Shown here: in pieces, positions 54,382 through 63,289 of the stretch
Numbering within the stretch: the first letter of the stretch is position 1
How the letters are laid out: each line of letters starts with the position of its first letter
From: Chroococcidiopsis thermalis PCC 7203
Lineage (GTDB): Bacteria; Cyanobacteriota; Cyanobacteriia; Cyanobacteriales; Chroococcidiopsidaceae
Assembly (NCBI RefSeq): GCF_000317125.1
Contig: NC_019695.1
Span: 4,514,336-4,578,335, forward strand
Reading direction: 5' to 3'
DNA length: 64,000 nucleotides
Notes under the pieces: generated by a model
Databases searched by the model: none
Told to the model about the DNA's origin: nothing
The model's input: only the letters and a program-made list of their open reading frames with translations
Position numbers and translations under genes: made by a program

Positions 54382-56127
54382 ATGACTCAAGCACAAATCC
54401 AACGATCGGCTAACTTATCTATCTTGGAAGCAGAACCAGGAGAAAGAAAGTGGCGCGATTACTTTACTTTTAATACCGACCATAAGGTAATCGCCATTCA
54501 ATACCTGGTGACAACGTTTGTTTTCTACTGTATCGGCGGCGTAATGGCTGACATGGTGCGGACGGAACTGAAAACGCCCGAAGTCGATTTTGTCAGCCGC
54601 GAAGTGTATAACAGCTTGTTTACACTCCATGCCACGATCATGATTTTTCTGTGGATCGTGCCAGCAGGGGCGGGTTTTGCTAACTTCCTGATTCCCTTGA
54701 TGATTGGGGCAAAGGATATGGCATTTCCGCGCTTGAACGCTGTCGCATTTTGGATGATCCCGCCTGGAGGGATCTTACTCATCAGCAGTTTGATCCTGGG
54801 CGACGCTGCTGACGCTGGCTGGACTTCTTATCCTCCCCTTAGTTTAGTCACGGGACAATTAGGCGAGGGAATTTGGATTATCAGCGTTTTGCTGTTGGGA
54901 ACTTCTTCAATTTTGGGGGCAATTAATTTCCTCGTCACCTTGTTGAAGATGCGGACACCAGGTATGAGTACGACGCAAATGCCCCTATTCTGTTGGGCAA
55001 TGCTGGCGACTTCTGCCTTGACGCTCGTTTCTACACCAGTGTTAGCAGGTGCTTTGATTCTGCTATCTTTCGACTTATTTGCTGGCACGGCATTTTTTAA
55101 TCCCACAGGTGGTGGCGATCCGGTAGTTTACCAACATATGTTTTGGTTCTACTCGCACCCTGCGGTGTACATCATGATTCTGCCCTTTTTCGGGATCATT
55201 TCCGAGGTGATCCCCGTTCACTCCCGCAAGCCAATTTTCGGTTATAAAGCGATCGCCTATTCGAGTTTGGCAATTAGCTTTTTGGGATTGATCGTCTGGG
55301 CACACCACATGTTTACCAGCGGTATTCCTGGTTGGTTGCGGATGTTCTTCATGATCACGACGATGATCATTGCCGTACCTACGGGGATCAAAGTTTTTAG
55401 TTGGTTGGGGACGATGTGGGGTGGTAAAATTCGCCTCAACAGTGCGATGCTGTTTGCGATCGGCTTTGTCAGCCTGTTCGTCATCGGCGGGATCAGTGGT
55501 GTCATGCTGGCTGCCGTACCGTTTGACATCCACGTTCACGATACCTATTTTGTCGTCGCTCACCTGCACTACGTTCTATTTGGTGGCTCGGTCTTCGGAA
55601 TCTATGCTGGAATTTACCACTGGTATCCCAAAATGACGGGACGGATGATGAATGAATTCTGGGGTAAGGTTCATTTCGCTTTGATGTATGTTGGGATGAA
55701 CTTGTGTTTCTTACCGATGCACAAACTCGGACTGATGGGTATGAACCGCCGGATTGCCGAGTATGATGCCAAGTTCGCTACGCTGAACTTTGTCTGTACG
55801 ATGGGGGCTTACTTACTAGCTATCTCCACCGTACCGTTCATCATTAATGCGATTTGGAGTTGGATGTACGGTCCCAAAGCTGGTAACAATCCTTGGGAAG
55901 CACTAACCTTAGAATGGATGACAAGCTCGCCACCGGCGATCGAAAATTTTCATGGATTTCCCGTACTAGCAACTGGTCCTTACGATTACGGTATGGACAG
56001 ACCTAAATCTGAGGTCGATGTTCCCTTGGCTGATGAAAGAGAACCGGCTTTAGCTGCTGGACCCAAATCGGCTTTACGTGCCGATCCCGACCCAAATGTA
56101 GCTGCCAATCCTGAAGATCGTAAGTAG
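54382..56127 (+). CDS. ctaD: Cytochrome c oxidase subunit I
   Basis: Catalytic heme-copper subunit, 581 residues, twelve membrane helices. Heme a ligand His in LFTLHATIMIF, the CuB-site His-Tyr pair in FWFYSHPAVYIMILPFFG, K-channel and His-His in WAHHMFTSG, and the C-terminal heme ligands in VAHLHYVLFGG. The C-terminus has a soluble tail. Part of the coxB-ctaD-ctaE operon. Confidence 0.97.
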   Translation: MTQAQIQRSANLSILEAEPGERKWRDYFTFNTDHKVIAIQYLVTTFVFYCIGGVMADMVRTELKTPEVDFVSREVYNSLFTLHATIMIFLWIVPAGAGFANFLIPLMIGAKDMAFPRLNAVAFWMIPPGGILLISSLILGDAADAGWTSYPPLSLVTGQLGEGIWIISVLLLGTSSILGAINFLVTLLKMRTPGMSTTQMPLFCWAMLATSALTLVSTPVLAGALILLSFDLFAGTAFFNPTGGGDPVVYQHMFWFYSHPAVYIMILPFFGIISEVIPVHSRKPIFGYKAIAYSSLAISFLGLIVWAHHMFTSGIPGWLRMFFMITTMIIAVPTGIKVFSWLGTMWGGKIRLNSAMLFAIGFVSLFVIGGISGVMLAAVPFDIHVHDTYFVVAHLHYVLFGGSVFGIYAGIYHWYPKMTGRMMNEFWGKVHFALMYVGMNLCFLPMHKLGLMGMNRRIAEYDAKFATLNFVCTMGAYLLAISTVPFIINAIWSWMYGPKAGNNPWEALTLEWMTSSPPAIENFHGFPVLATGPYDYGMDRPKSEVDVPLADEREPALAAGPKSALRADPDPNVAANPEDRK

Positions 56128-56153
56128 AACTCCCACTCCCTACTCCCTAAATT

Positions 56154-56774
56154 ATGCAAAGTCCAACCATAGACCCAGCAAAAACGGAACTTAATTACCA
56201 CCACAAAGCAGAAGCCGCTCATCATGAAGAACATCCTGATTTTCGGATGTTTGGCTTAGTCATGTTCTTAATCGCAGAGGGCATGATTTTTCTTGGCATG
56301 TTTGGCGCGTATTTGGCTTATCGCTCCACTTTACCCAGTTGGCCTCCCGAAGGAACGCCAGAATTAGAACTTCTACTACCAGGAGTCAACACGATTATCC
56401 TGATTTCTAGTAGTTTCGTGATGCATAATGCCGATACCGCAATTAAGAAGAATGATGTCACGGGTATGCGTACCTGGATGGCAATTACAGCAGCGATGGG
56501 GATTATTTTCCTATCAGGACAGATCTACGAATACAGCCATCTAGAGTTTGGTTTGAAAACGAACTTATTTGCCAGTGCATTTTATGTTCTGACTGGTTTC
56601 CACGGACTTCACGTGACTGTTGGCGTATTGGCAATCTTAGCGGTTTTGTGGCGATCGCGTCGCGCCAACCACTACAGTCAAGAGCATCACTTTGGTGTAG
56701 AAGCCGCCGAACTTTATTGGCACTTTGTCGATGTTGTTTGGATTGTTCTGTTTGGTTTGTTGTATTTGCTTTAA
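56154..56774 (+). CDS. ctaE: Cytochrome c oxidase subunit III
   Basis: Subunit III of the aa3 oxidase, 206 residues, five membrane helices. Marks: FRMFGLVMFLIAEGMIFLGMFGAYLAYR, GFHGLHVTVGVLAIL and WHFVDVVWIVLF with the conserved Glu, His and Trp. It follows ctaD after 26 bases. Confidence 0.95.
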   Translation: MQSPTIDPAKTELNYHHKAEAAHHEEHPDFRMFGLVMFLIAEGMIFLGMFGAYLAYRSTLPSWPPEGTPELELLLPGVNTIILISSSFVMHNADTAIKKNDVTGMRTWMAITAAMGIIFLSGQIYEYSHLEFGLKTNLFASAFYVLTGFHGLHVTVGVLAILAVLWRSRRANHYSQEHHFGVEAAELYWHFVDVVWIVLFGLLYLL

Positions 56775-56882
56775 TAGTTAACAGTTATTAGTGTCGTCTG
56801 CTGTTAACCGATCTAAACTGAAGATATCTTACATTTTGCACTTGGTTGAAATTAGCCCCTACATAGGGGTTTTTTCTTATTG

Positions 56883-58400
56883 CTACACCCTGCACCCTAT
56901 CTTGGCAAGCAGATTTTGCAACCAATTTTTTTGACCTAGTGGAGTAGAAAGATACTCGCTGGCAGTTTGGGCTAAAATTTCTCCCCAACTGGGATAGACG
57001 GAAACGAGATCGGCAATTGAGTCAATTTTTAGTTTTTGGGCGATCGCTAAAGCAATAACATTAATTAACTCCCCTGCTTGAGAGCCAATAATTGCCCCAC
57101 CTAAAATTGTGCCATTACGCCGCACGACTAATTGACAAATCCCCGTCATTTCATCCTGAATTTGGGCTATTGCTAAAGTCTTAAAATAATGCTGTAATAC
57201 CAAGACATCATTGTCATATTTCCGTCTGGCTTGAGCTGCTGTAAAACCCACTCGTGCTAGGGGTGGATCGGTACAGACTAACCAAGGAATATTGCGATAA
57301 TCAACTTGAAACTGCGCAGAAAATAAAGTATTTTGTAAAGCATTTTGCAGGGCAATTTTAGCTTCATAATTGGCAATATGAGCGAATTGATAACCGCCGA
57401 TCGCATCCCCACAAGCATAAATGCGTGAATTTGTCGTTTGCAATTTTTGATTCAAACGCAGGCGATCGCGTTGCGTTTTCACTCCCACTGCTGCTAGATT
57501 GAGCTGTTCGAGTTCTGGCTGTTGTCCGGCACAAAGTACAATTTCATCAAATTCCATAGCTTCGCGATCGGCTTGAACCCATTTTTTGCCCTCAATGCCC
57601 TTAACTTGAGTCACGGTAGTATTGGTGAGAACGCGCACCCCCTCAGCTTCGAGAATAGCTTGCAATAGCTGAGCAATTTCTAGATCTTCTCTGGGTAAGA
57701 TGTGAGGACGCTGGACAATTAAAGTGACATCTAAACCCAATCGTGCTAATGCTTGTGCCAACTGACACCCATTTGGATCGCCACCGAGGATTGCCCAACG
57801 TTTGGGTGGGTTCGGAGAAGTCAATGAGGATAAAACTTCGGTAGCGGTTAAGTATCCTGTAACCGCTAGCCCTTCAATATCGGGAACTATCGGACGTGGG
57901 TTGGTGGCAATCAGATATTTCCGCGCTGCCAAGCCACGATTATTCACTACAAAGCTCAGATTTGGCTGAGCGACAAACTTACCCTGCCCTAGAATAAAAT
58001 CAACTCCTAAAGCAGCTAAAACAGTAGGTGAATTCTCCTCTGCTAAATTTGACTGGACGTTTTGCGCCCACTGCATTACCCGTTCCCACTGAATGGAAAC
58101 TTGACAGTCATCGATCGCCTTTTCATGAGTCGAACGCAAGCCAAAATTTCCCATCTTTTCCCATTGTCGAGCTAATTGCCCTATGTATGAAAGGGAGTCG
58201 GGAGTCGGTAGGGGCGGGTTTAGAAACCCGCCCGTACGGGAGTCAGAAAATTTTGAATTTTGAATTTTGAATTTTGAATTTTGAATTGCTCCCTGCTCTC
58301 TTTCTACTAAAGCTACAGTAGCATTCTGTTTTGCGGCGATCGCGGCGGCGTAGCGTCCGGCTGGGCTACCGCCAATAATAACTATGTCGTAATCTGCCAT
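56883..58400 (-). CDS. FAD/NAD(P)-dependent oxidoreductase without redox-disulfide motif
   Basis: A flavoprotein of 505 residues in the pyridine-nucleotide-disulfide reductase fold. The FAD site is DIVIIGGSPAGRYAAAIAA. The NAD(P) site is WAILGGDPNGCQLAQALARLG. The second FAD strand IYACGDAIGG and a C-terminal dimerisation domain (VGFTAAQARRKY) follow. The redox C-x4-C of mercuric and lipoamide reductases is absent. At its usual place (residues 35-69) the protein instead has IQNSKFKIQNSKF and PLPTPDS, coded by several intergenic repeats. Start overlaps the 3' end of cobD by 19 bases. Substrate unknown. Confidence 0.82.
   Translation of the reverse strand: MADYDIVIIGGSPAGRYAAAIAAKQNATVALVEREQGAIQNSKFKIQNSKFSDSRTGGFLNPPLPTPDSLSYIGQLARQWEKMGNFGLRSTHEKAIDDCQVSIQWERVMQWAQNVQSNLAEENSPTVLAALGVDFILGQGKFVAQPNLSFVVNNRGLAARKYLIATNPRPIVPDIEGLAVTGYLTATEVLSSLTSPNPPKRWAILGGDPNGCQLAQALARLGLDVTLIVQRPHILPREDLEIAQLLQAILEAEGVRVLTNTTVTQVKGIEGKKWVQADREAMEFDEIVLCAGQQPELEQLNLAAVGVKTQRDRLRLNQKLQTTNSRIYACGDAIGGYQFAHIANYEAKIALQNALQNTLFSAQFQVDYRNIPWLVCTDPPLARVGFTAAQARRKYDNDVLVLQHYFKTLAIAQIQDEMTGICQLVVRRNGTILGGAIIGSQAGELINVIALAIAQKLKIDSIADLVSVYPSWGEILAQTASEYLSTPLGQKNWLQNLLAKIGCRV
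58196..58297. repeat. Composite repeat block inside flavoprotein gene
   Basis: In one block there are ATTTTGA heptamers (58248-58288), a GTAGGGGCGGGTTT/AAACCCGCCCGTAC palindrome (58208-58237) and CGGGAGT units (58196-58207). It translates without stop. Three repeat families of intergenic type share one insertion site. Confidence 0.85.
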
Positions 58401-59536
58401 AGTGCTTTGATGAGGCGCTCGTTTTCAGTTGTAGAGCGCACGGCAACCCGAAAATAGCGATCGCCCAGTTCGGGAAAACTAAGACAATCTCGGATTAAAA
58501 TTCGCTCGTGTTTTAATAGCTGCTGTTGGAGTTTTGAACTCGGTCGCTCAGACTCTACCAATAAAAAGTTAGCAGCACCAGGCAGAGGTTGCAATCCTGG
58601 AATCTGAGATAACTCCTGCTCTAATCGCGATCGCGTAGGTGGTAGCCATGCCCAAGTTTGCTGCTGAAACTGGCTATCTTGAAGTACCGCGATCGCCGCA
58701 GCAACGGCAAGAGTATTGACTGCCCAAGGATCGCGTCGAGCCAGCCAACAATTAAGACGTTCGGGATGGGCGATCGCGTATCCCAATCGCAGCCCTGGCA
58801 AGCTGTAAAATTTAGTCAGCGATCGCAAAATGACTAAATTAGGATATTTCTGCACCAATGGGATCAGACTTTGTTCCGCTGCTGGTGGTAGAAAATCCAT
58901 AAAAGCTTCATCCACCACTACCAAAGCAAATTGTTCTAAATAGGGCAGAATTTCTTCTCTACGCCACAACCACCCCGTAGGATTGTGCGGATTGTTGAGC
59001 AGCAAACCAGAATTTGGAGGGGCGAGGAGCGAGGAGTGAGGAGTGAGGGGAATTGTGAATTGTTCCCCTGCTTCCATGTCCCCCTTGTCCCCCTTGTCCC
59101 CCTTGTCCCCCTTGTCCCCCTTGTCCCCTGCTCCCAACTCCCGACTCCCGACTCCCGCTCTTAACGGACACTCAACCACCTTTGCACCAAAAGCTTTCAG
59201 CGCCCGCCAGTAGTCGCCAAAAGCTGGAGTCACGAGGTAAGTTGCAGCTAATTCAGATAAATCCCAACCCGCCCACGTAAGTAAATCTGCCGAGCCATTC
59301 CCCGGCAGAATCCATTCTGGTGATAACTGATGCACCTGCGCTAGAGCTGTTCTCAGTTCGCTGTAGTTGGGATCGGGATAGGAACTGAGTTGGCTTATGG
59401 CAGATTGAATCGCCGCGATCGCGCTTTGGGGTGGTCCCAAAGGGTTGATACTAGCCGAAAAATCGAGAATCGCTTCGGAGTCACAACCCGCGATCGCTGC
59501 TGCCCAAGCTAAATTTCCTCCATGTACAGGTTGCAT
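58382..59536 (-). CDS. cobD: Threonine-phosphate decarboxylase (cobalamin synthesis), with repeat insert
   Basis: A PLP aminotransferase-fold enzyme of about 384 residues. It begins MQPVHGGNLAWAAAIAGC (the CobD/CobC N-terminal signature) and makes aminopropanol phosphate for the B12 nucleotide loop. Other marks: NPHNPTG, and the lysine of SLTKFYSLPGLRLGYA. ATG 59536 is used; the frame extends upstream into hup, which is read in another frame. Residues about 127-173 are a GDKGDKGD-rich insert coded by GGGGGACAA repeats and degenerate GAGGAGTGA units, just before the PLP-binding strand SGLLLNNPHNP. Without it the length is normal. Confidence 0.9.
   Translation of the reverse strand: MQPVHGGNLAWAAAIAGCDSEAILDFSASINPLGPPQSAIAAIQSAISQLSSYPDPNYSELRTALAQVHQLSPEWILPGNGSADLLTWAGWDLSELAATYLVTPAFGDYWRALKAFGAKVVECPLRAGVGSRELGAGDKGDKGDKGDKGDKGDMEAGEQFTIPLTPHSSLLAPPNSGLLLNNPHNPTGWLWRREEILPYLEQFALVVVDEAFMDFLPPAAEQSLIPLVQKYPNLVILRSLTKFYSLPGLRLGYAIAHPERLNCWLARRDPWAVNTLAVAAAIAVLQDSQFQQQTWAWLPPTRSRLEQELSQIPGLQPLPGAANFLLVESERPSSKLQQQLLKHERILIRDCLSFPELGDRYFRVAVRSTTENERLIKALWQITT
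59020..59158. repeat. Tandem repeats inserted in frame in cobD
   Basis: From the cobD side: GGGAGTC heptamers, then six GGGGGACAA nonamers, then a GAGGAGTGA-type run. Nonamers keep frame by length; the heptamers do not, so their number is constrained. Confidence 0.88.
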
Positions 59537-59567
59537 CCAGTTCGGGTTTCCTGCAAGAACTTTATTC

Positions 59568-59852
59568 TCAGTCTTCGGGAGGAGCGACTTTTTCTTTAAA
59601 TAGCTTCCCTGCTGAGAAAGCCGGAACCTTAGTTGCCGGAATTTCCATTTTATCGCCAGTTTTCGGGTTGCGACCTTCGCGAGCTTTGCGCTCCCGCGAC
59701 TCAAAAGAGCCAAAGCCTACTAGTGTCACTTTATCTCCTGTGGAGACTGCATCGATAATGGTTTCCAAAGCAGCAGTCAGCACGGCATCTGCTTGCTTTT
59801 TCGTCACGCTTGCCTTTTCAGCAATTGAATCGACTAATTCACCCTTGTTCAT
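59568..59852 (-). CDS. hup: HU-family DNA-binding protein
   Basis: Nucleoid-associated HU protein of 94 residues. MNKGELVDSIAEKASVTKKQADAVLTAALETI forms the helical body, GFGSFESRERKAREGRNPKTG is the arm, and the KMEIPATKVPAFSAGKLFKE end is canonical. An AGGAG site is six bases before ATG. The stop is 31 bases before cobD on the same strand. Confidence 0.96.
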   Translation of the reverse strand: MNKGELVDSIAEKASVTKKQADAVLTAALETIIDAVSTGDKVTLVGFGSFESRERKAREGRNPKTGDKMEIPATKVPAFSAGKLFKEKVAPPED

Positions 59853-60157
59853 TTCATTCTCCTGTGAGTTAACAAACTACCTCAAAACAAGTGATTCTGA
59901 ACTCTCGCAACCTGAGCTTCAACTTTCGGCTGTGGCTAGTTTGCCCACTAAAATCGCTGAAACTCTCATTGGTTGGATATTTCATTGACCTATTCTAAGG
60001 TCTGCTTGCCAAATATAGATCGTTAAAACCTTTAAGTTATATGGATTTCAGGATTTTTTAGACAATTGCTCGATTTTTTCTGCACAATTTTTGACGAAAT
60101 TCCGCCAATTGATTTTTTAACGCAGACAAAAAAAATTTATCCGATATAATATCAAGG
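59853..60157. other. Hup upstream region
   Basis: A 305-base AT-rich stretch with no gene; the hup promoter must be here. No repeat from the families above occurs. Confidence 0.4.
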
Positions 60158-60772
60158 CTATTTTTGATTGTTTTGAGAATTAGTTTGCGGCTCTGGTGAT
60201 TTTTTTGGCGGTGCTGAAGCCTGTTTCCACTCTGCAAGGGGTCGGTTGACAGCATTTTCAAAATTAGTAGAGACCAATAGTACGCTAATTTGAGCGGGTT
60301 GTGGAGTCGGTGGATCGGCTTGAGCGTACAAAAAACTACGGTTAAAATCTGGCTGACCCAAGACCAATCGATGAGTTTTCCCATCCTGTAACTTAACTTC
60401 TACCGTCGCTTGAGGTTGCTGCAAGCCATAGTCAGAGAGCTGTGCGGCAGGTACGGTCAAAACGCGATCGCTCTTACTACTGACCAACAAATCTAACAAA
60501 TAGGCGATCGCCCCTTCGCTGGCAGGAGCTCGATCGGGAACCTGCATTTGCCACCCTGTCTTACTATCCTTAGCGCGCTCGAACTGTAAAGTTTGGTTGC
60601 GAGTCTTAACATTTAGAGACTGAATTTGGTCTTCTTCAAACGTAAATATTTGTTGCTGCTTTTCTCGTGCTTCCTGGCGTTGAGGCGTGCCTTGAATTTC
60701 ATAAAAGTACACAAATCCCCCCATTCCCAGTGCAAGGAGGAGCAAAATTAAGGTCGTGCGTTGGAGTTTCAT
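60158..60772 (-). CDS. DUF4340-domain protein
   Basis: A membrane-anchored protein of about 204 residues. An N-terminal helix (TLILLLLALGMGGFVYFY) is followed by a DUF4340 domain: IFTFEEDQIQSLNVKTRNQTLQFERA, then GWQMQVPDRAPASEGAIAYLLDLL and DGKTHRLVLGQPDFNRSFLYAQ. ATG 60772 is used because the frame upstream is repeat-derived (TATCAGTTACC). In gliding and non-gliding bacteria DUF4340 proteins accompany GldG-type ABC modules, as here. Function unknown. Confidence 0.85.
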   Translation of the reverse strand: MKLQRTTLILLLLALGMGGFVYFYEIQGTPQRQEAREKQQQIFTFEEDQIQSLNVKTRNQTLQFERAKDSKTGWQMQVPDRAPASEGAIAYLLDLLVSSKSDRVLTVPAAQLSDYGLQQPQATVEVKLQDGKTHRLVLGQPDFNRSFLYAQADPPTPQPAQISVLLVSTNFENAVNRPLAEWKQASAPPKKSPEPQTNSQNNQK

Positions 60773-60825
60773 CAGAAGTGGGTAATGGGTAATGGGTAGT
60801 TGGTAACTGATAACTGACAACTGAT

Positions 60826-62382
60826 TTATCTCCGCAGCCACCACAATAAGACAGCGCAGGCAAAACCAATGACTGGCAAAATGACTAGAGAGATCCAACC
60901 TAGAAGGTTAATTTGTAGGGGCGTAAGATTCAGACGACGCTGTTTTTGTTCTTTAGGACGCACGGATAGGGTTTGTTTGTTATCTTGACTGCTCAACCAG
61001 CTAATGGAATTTAAGAATACGTCTCCATTCAATTGCTGCTCGAATAATCCATCGATCGCAAATTGAGCGTTACCAATGACTACCATCCTGGCTTGAGTTG
61101 TCTTGGGAGCAGAATTAGCTACTGGCTCGGCTGAGACGATGCGATTGAGGGCGTAACCTATAGTTAAAGGACCTTTGCGATCGCTTTGAGGATTAAATTG
61201 CAATGGTTGGCTTTGGATGTTGCTTTCCGCCCAACTTTCAGCACTCGTTTGTAGAATTGGCGTTGCTTCCACCCCTGTGACTGGTTTGCTGTCAATTGCT
61301 CTCGCGCCACCAAAAATCGATAGATTATTCCCAAAATCTTGTGTAATTGGATGTTGTCCGTAGTTATCAACCACAGCAAAAGCAGGTCCAAAACCGATTG
61401 CTTGTCCTGCGGGATCGATAATCACTCGGTTATCTAGGGTAAGCCCCCAATTTTGCAGCAGACTATCTAAATTGGGGTTTGTATTTGGGTCGAGGAGTAG
61501 CATCAAACTTCCACCCCTCTCTAAATACGCGCTTAAGGCTTTGACTTCTTGCGGAAATAATCCTCGTTTGGGACTAGCAACGATCACTACAGTCGCATCT
61601 TGAGGGATCTTCGCTTGCTGGACTAAATTCAGCGGTTCGGCAGCAAAGTTTCTATCTTTAAGTGTATTCAGGGCTGAGGATAGCTTACTCTGTTCCCCGA
61701 TCCCAACTTCGCCGTGACCTTGAAGGAAATAGACTTTTCCAGCGCGATCGCTTGTCACTTGCTGAATTTTAGTTGTCAGTTGCACTTCTGACAATCGCCC
61801 TTGTCCGACCGATTGTACGAACTGTCGCCGATTGCCTGCTTCTACATAAACATCACCAAACGATCTCACGCCAAACTTTTGAGCTATCCCTGGTCGTGTT
61901 TGCGGATCGACATACTCAAAACTAAATTGCGACCCTTGACGGCGATAATTTTCTAATAATGCTCGATCTTGAGGGTTTTGGTTGCGATCGAACACCCATA
62001 CTTTGACGGGTTGAGATAAATTTTGGACAATTTCCCGCGATTGGGGAGCAAGGGTATATAGTCCCGTTTCGGTGAAATCGATCCGCGTTTGATAGCGCGT
62101 GGCTAAGAAATTAATGAGTCCGAGAATGACCAAAACTGCTAAAGTTGCGGCGATCGCATTTGTTCCCGCCTGAGTTGAACGTCGCTTCCACCACTTAGTT
62201 TTATAAGCTTGCCAAACTAGACCCAACACGCTTAAAACAGCGCCAGCAGCAATTAATCCCAAAGGGACAATTCCCCAGCTACCTGCAACAGTCCCCGCTG
62301 TTAAGCCCATGAGTATTAGAAAGGGACCGAGCAAAAATAGGTATTGCCAGTAGTTTTTTTTCGTTTTAGTGGCAGTTTTCAT
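60826..62382 (-). CDS. GldG-like ABC-associated membrane protein
   Basis: A 518-residue protein of the Gldg/ABC_transp_aux family. Three N-terminal helices (LFLLGPFLILMGLTAGTVAG, LGLIAAGAVLSVLGLVW, LAVLVILGLINFLATRY), then a large soluble region (RIDFTETGLYTLAPQSREIVQNL, VYFLQGHGEVG, SAYLERGGSLMLLLDPNTNPNL) and a last helix with basic tail (LGWISLVILPVIGFACAVLLWWLRR). DUF4340 follows after 53 bases, and the permease of the module is upstream. Confidence 0.88.
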   Translation of the reverse strand: MKTATKTKKNYWQYLFLLGPFLILMGLTAGTVAGSWGIVPLGLIAAGAVLSVLGLVWQAYKTKWWKRRSTQAGTNAIAATLAVLVILGLINFLATRYQTRIDFTETGLYTLAPQSREIVQNLSQPVKVWVFDRNQNPQDRALLENYRRQGSQFSFEYVDPQTRPGIAQKFGVRSFGDVYVEAGNRRQFVQSVGQGRLSEVQLTTKIQQVTSDRAGKVYFLQGHGEVGIGEQSKLSSALNTLKDRNFAAEPLNLVQQAKIPQDATVVIVASPKRGLFPQEVKALSAYLERGGSLMLLLDPNTNPNLDSLLQNWGLTLDNRVIIDPAGQAIGFGPAFAVVDNYGQHPITQDFGNNLSIFGGARAIDSKPVTGVEATPILQTSAESWAESNIQSQPLQFNPQSDRKGPLTIGYALNRIVSAEPVANSAPKTTQARMVVIGNAQFAIDGLFEQQLNGDVFLNSISWLSSQDNKQTLSVRPKEQKQRRLNLTPLQINLLGWISLVILPVIGFACAVLLWWLRR

Positions 62383-62414
62383 AATAATTTTTTGTGTGAC
62401 TACGGCAGAAGAGA

Positions 62415-62445
62415 TCCCCCCAACCCCCCTTAAAAAGGGGGGCTA
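62415..62445. repeat. CCCCCC...GGGGGG inverted repeat
   Basis: ACCCCCCTTAAAAAGGGGGG with a further CCCCCCA on the left; a repeat type common in cyanobacterial genomes. It is 40 bases upstream of the GldG-like start. Confidence 0.7.
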
Positions 62446-62480
62446 TAGGCGAGCGGGTGAGATCGTAGTAAAACTCATCT

Positions 62481-62503
62481 GTAGGGTGGGCATTGCCCAC
62501 CTG
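62481..62503. repeat. GTAGGGTGGGCA palindrome
   Basis: GGTGGGCATTGCCCACC, a perfect palindrome preceded by GTAG. Second copy of the type at 2366-2390. Confidence 0.7.
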
Positions 62504-62542
62504 AGTAGCAAGCATCTGTTGTTTGTAAGTAGTTTAAGATTG

Positions 62543-62734
62543 CTATAAAATTGGAAATTCTGATTTCAAGACCTCTATACCAAAAGTTTCAATATGGAAA
62601 CGAATAGCTGATTCTAGATCTGACATAGCTTCTTCGTAACTGTTACCTTCACCAATTACAACTCCTTCAATTCCGATTGGATAAGCGACGTAACCATCGG
62701 AGTGCTTTTCTACAATAAGCTTGATATTTTGCAT
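62543..62734 (-). CDS. HicB-like protein (orphan antitoxin)
   Basis: A 63-residue partial RNase-H-fold HicB domain: VEKHSDGYVAYPIGIEGVVIGEGNSYEEAMSDLESAIRFHIE. In HicAB systems HicB neutralises the HicA RNA-binding toxin. No HicA-like gene is next to it, and no DNA-binding C-terminal domain is present. It may be an orphan or serve another role. Confidence 0.75.
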   Translation of the reverse strand: MQNIKLIVEKHSDGYVAYPIGIEGVVIGEGNSYEEAMSDLESAIRFHIETFGIEVLKSEFPIL

Positions 62735-62764
62735 TTAAATCTTTCCTCTACTATGAACTAAAAT

Positions 62765-63202
62765 TCATCGCTCTCGATAGTTAAACTTTTTCCTGGCTAC
62801 ATCAAGTAATAACTGATAAACTGCTTTTCCCTCCGGTTTCTTTCTCGTCTTTGCTCGATGGAGGGCTGTAAGTTGCATCCAGCCAGGAATAGTTGGATTA
62901 GCACCTGCATCAATCAGTAGCTTGGCAACTTCAAAATCACAGTTTCCTGCAACTTCGCCAAGAGGAGTATCACCTATTTTGCTCTCATCATGGGCATTTA
63001 CATCTGCACCTGCTTCGAGCAACAACTTTATAACTGCAATATGTCCTTTTTGCGAGGCATGGTGTAACGGAGTCTTCCCCAATTCATCAAAATCGTTAAC
63101 TGGACATCCCTCTTCAATTTGCTGTTTTACTAAGTTTTCGTCTCCATCTTTTGCTGCAAAATGCAGGCGACAGTAATTAGTACAGGAGTCTACATCTTCC
63201 AT
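62765..63202 (-). CDS. Ankyrin-repeat protein
   Basis: About 145 residues and three to four ankyrin repeats: RLHFAAKDGDENLVKQQIEEGCPVNDFDE, KTPLHHASQKGHIAVIKLLLEAGADVNAHDE, and TPLGEVAGNCDFEVAKLLIDAGANPTIPG, with a basic tail. ATG 63202 is used in place of a TTG at 63265. It lies between the two ABC genes with hicB, as an apparent insertion. Binding partner unknown. Confidence 0.82.
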   Translation of the reverse strand: MEDVDSCTNYCRLHFAAKDGDENLVKQQIEEGCPVNDFDELGKTPLHHASQKGHIAVIKLLLEAGADVNAHDESKIGDTPLGEVAGNCDFEVAKLLIDAGANPTIPGWMQLTALHRAKTRKKPEGKAVYQLLLDVARKKFNYRER

Positions 63203-63289
63203 AAACTTAGATACGTTTGATCGGATAGCTGTCAATATTACATCTTGAACTCTGTAAATTAACAAATTGATGAGAAGTTAATCGCGCAA

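Noticed and set aside
59537-59713. 59-residue N-terminal extension of cobD
   Set aside because: It overlaps hup in another frame, and family sequence starts at the ATG 59536.
62543-63202. Ankyrin plus HicB-like pair as a toxin-antitoxin system
   Set aside because: No HicA-like RNA-binding domain is present, and ankyrin proteins are not known HicB partners.
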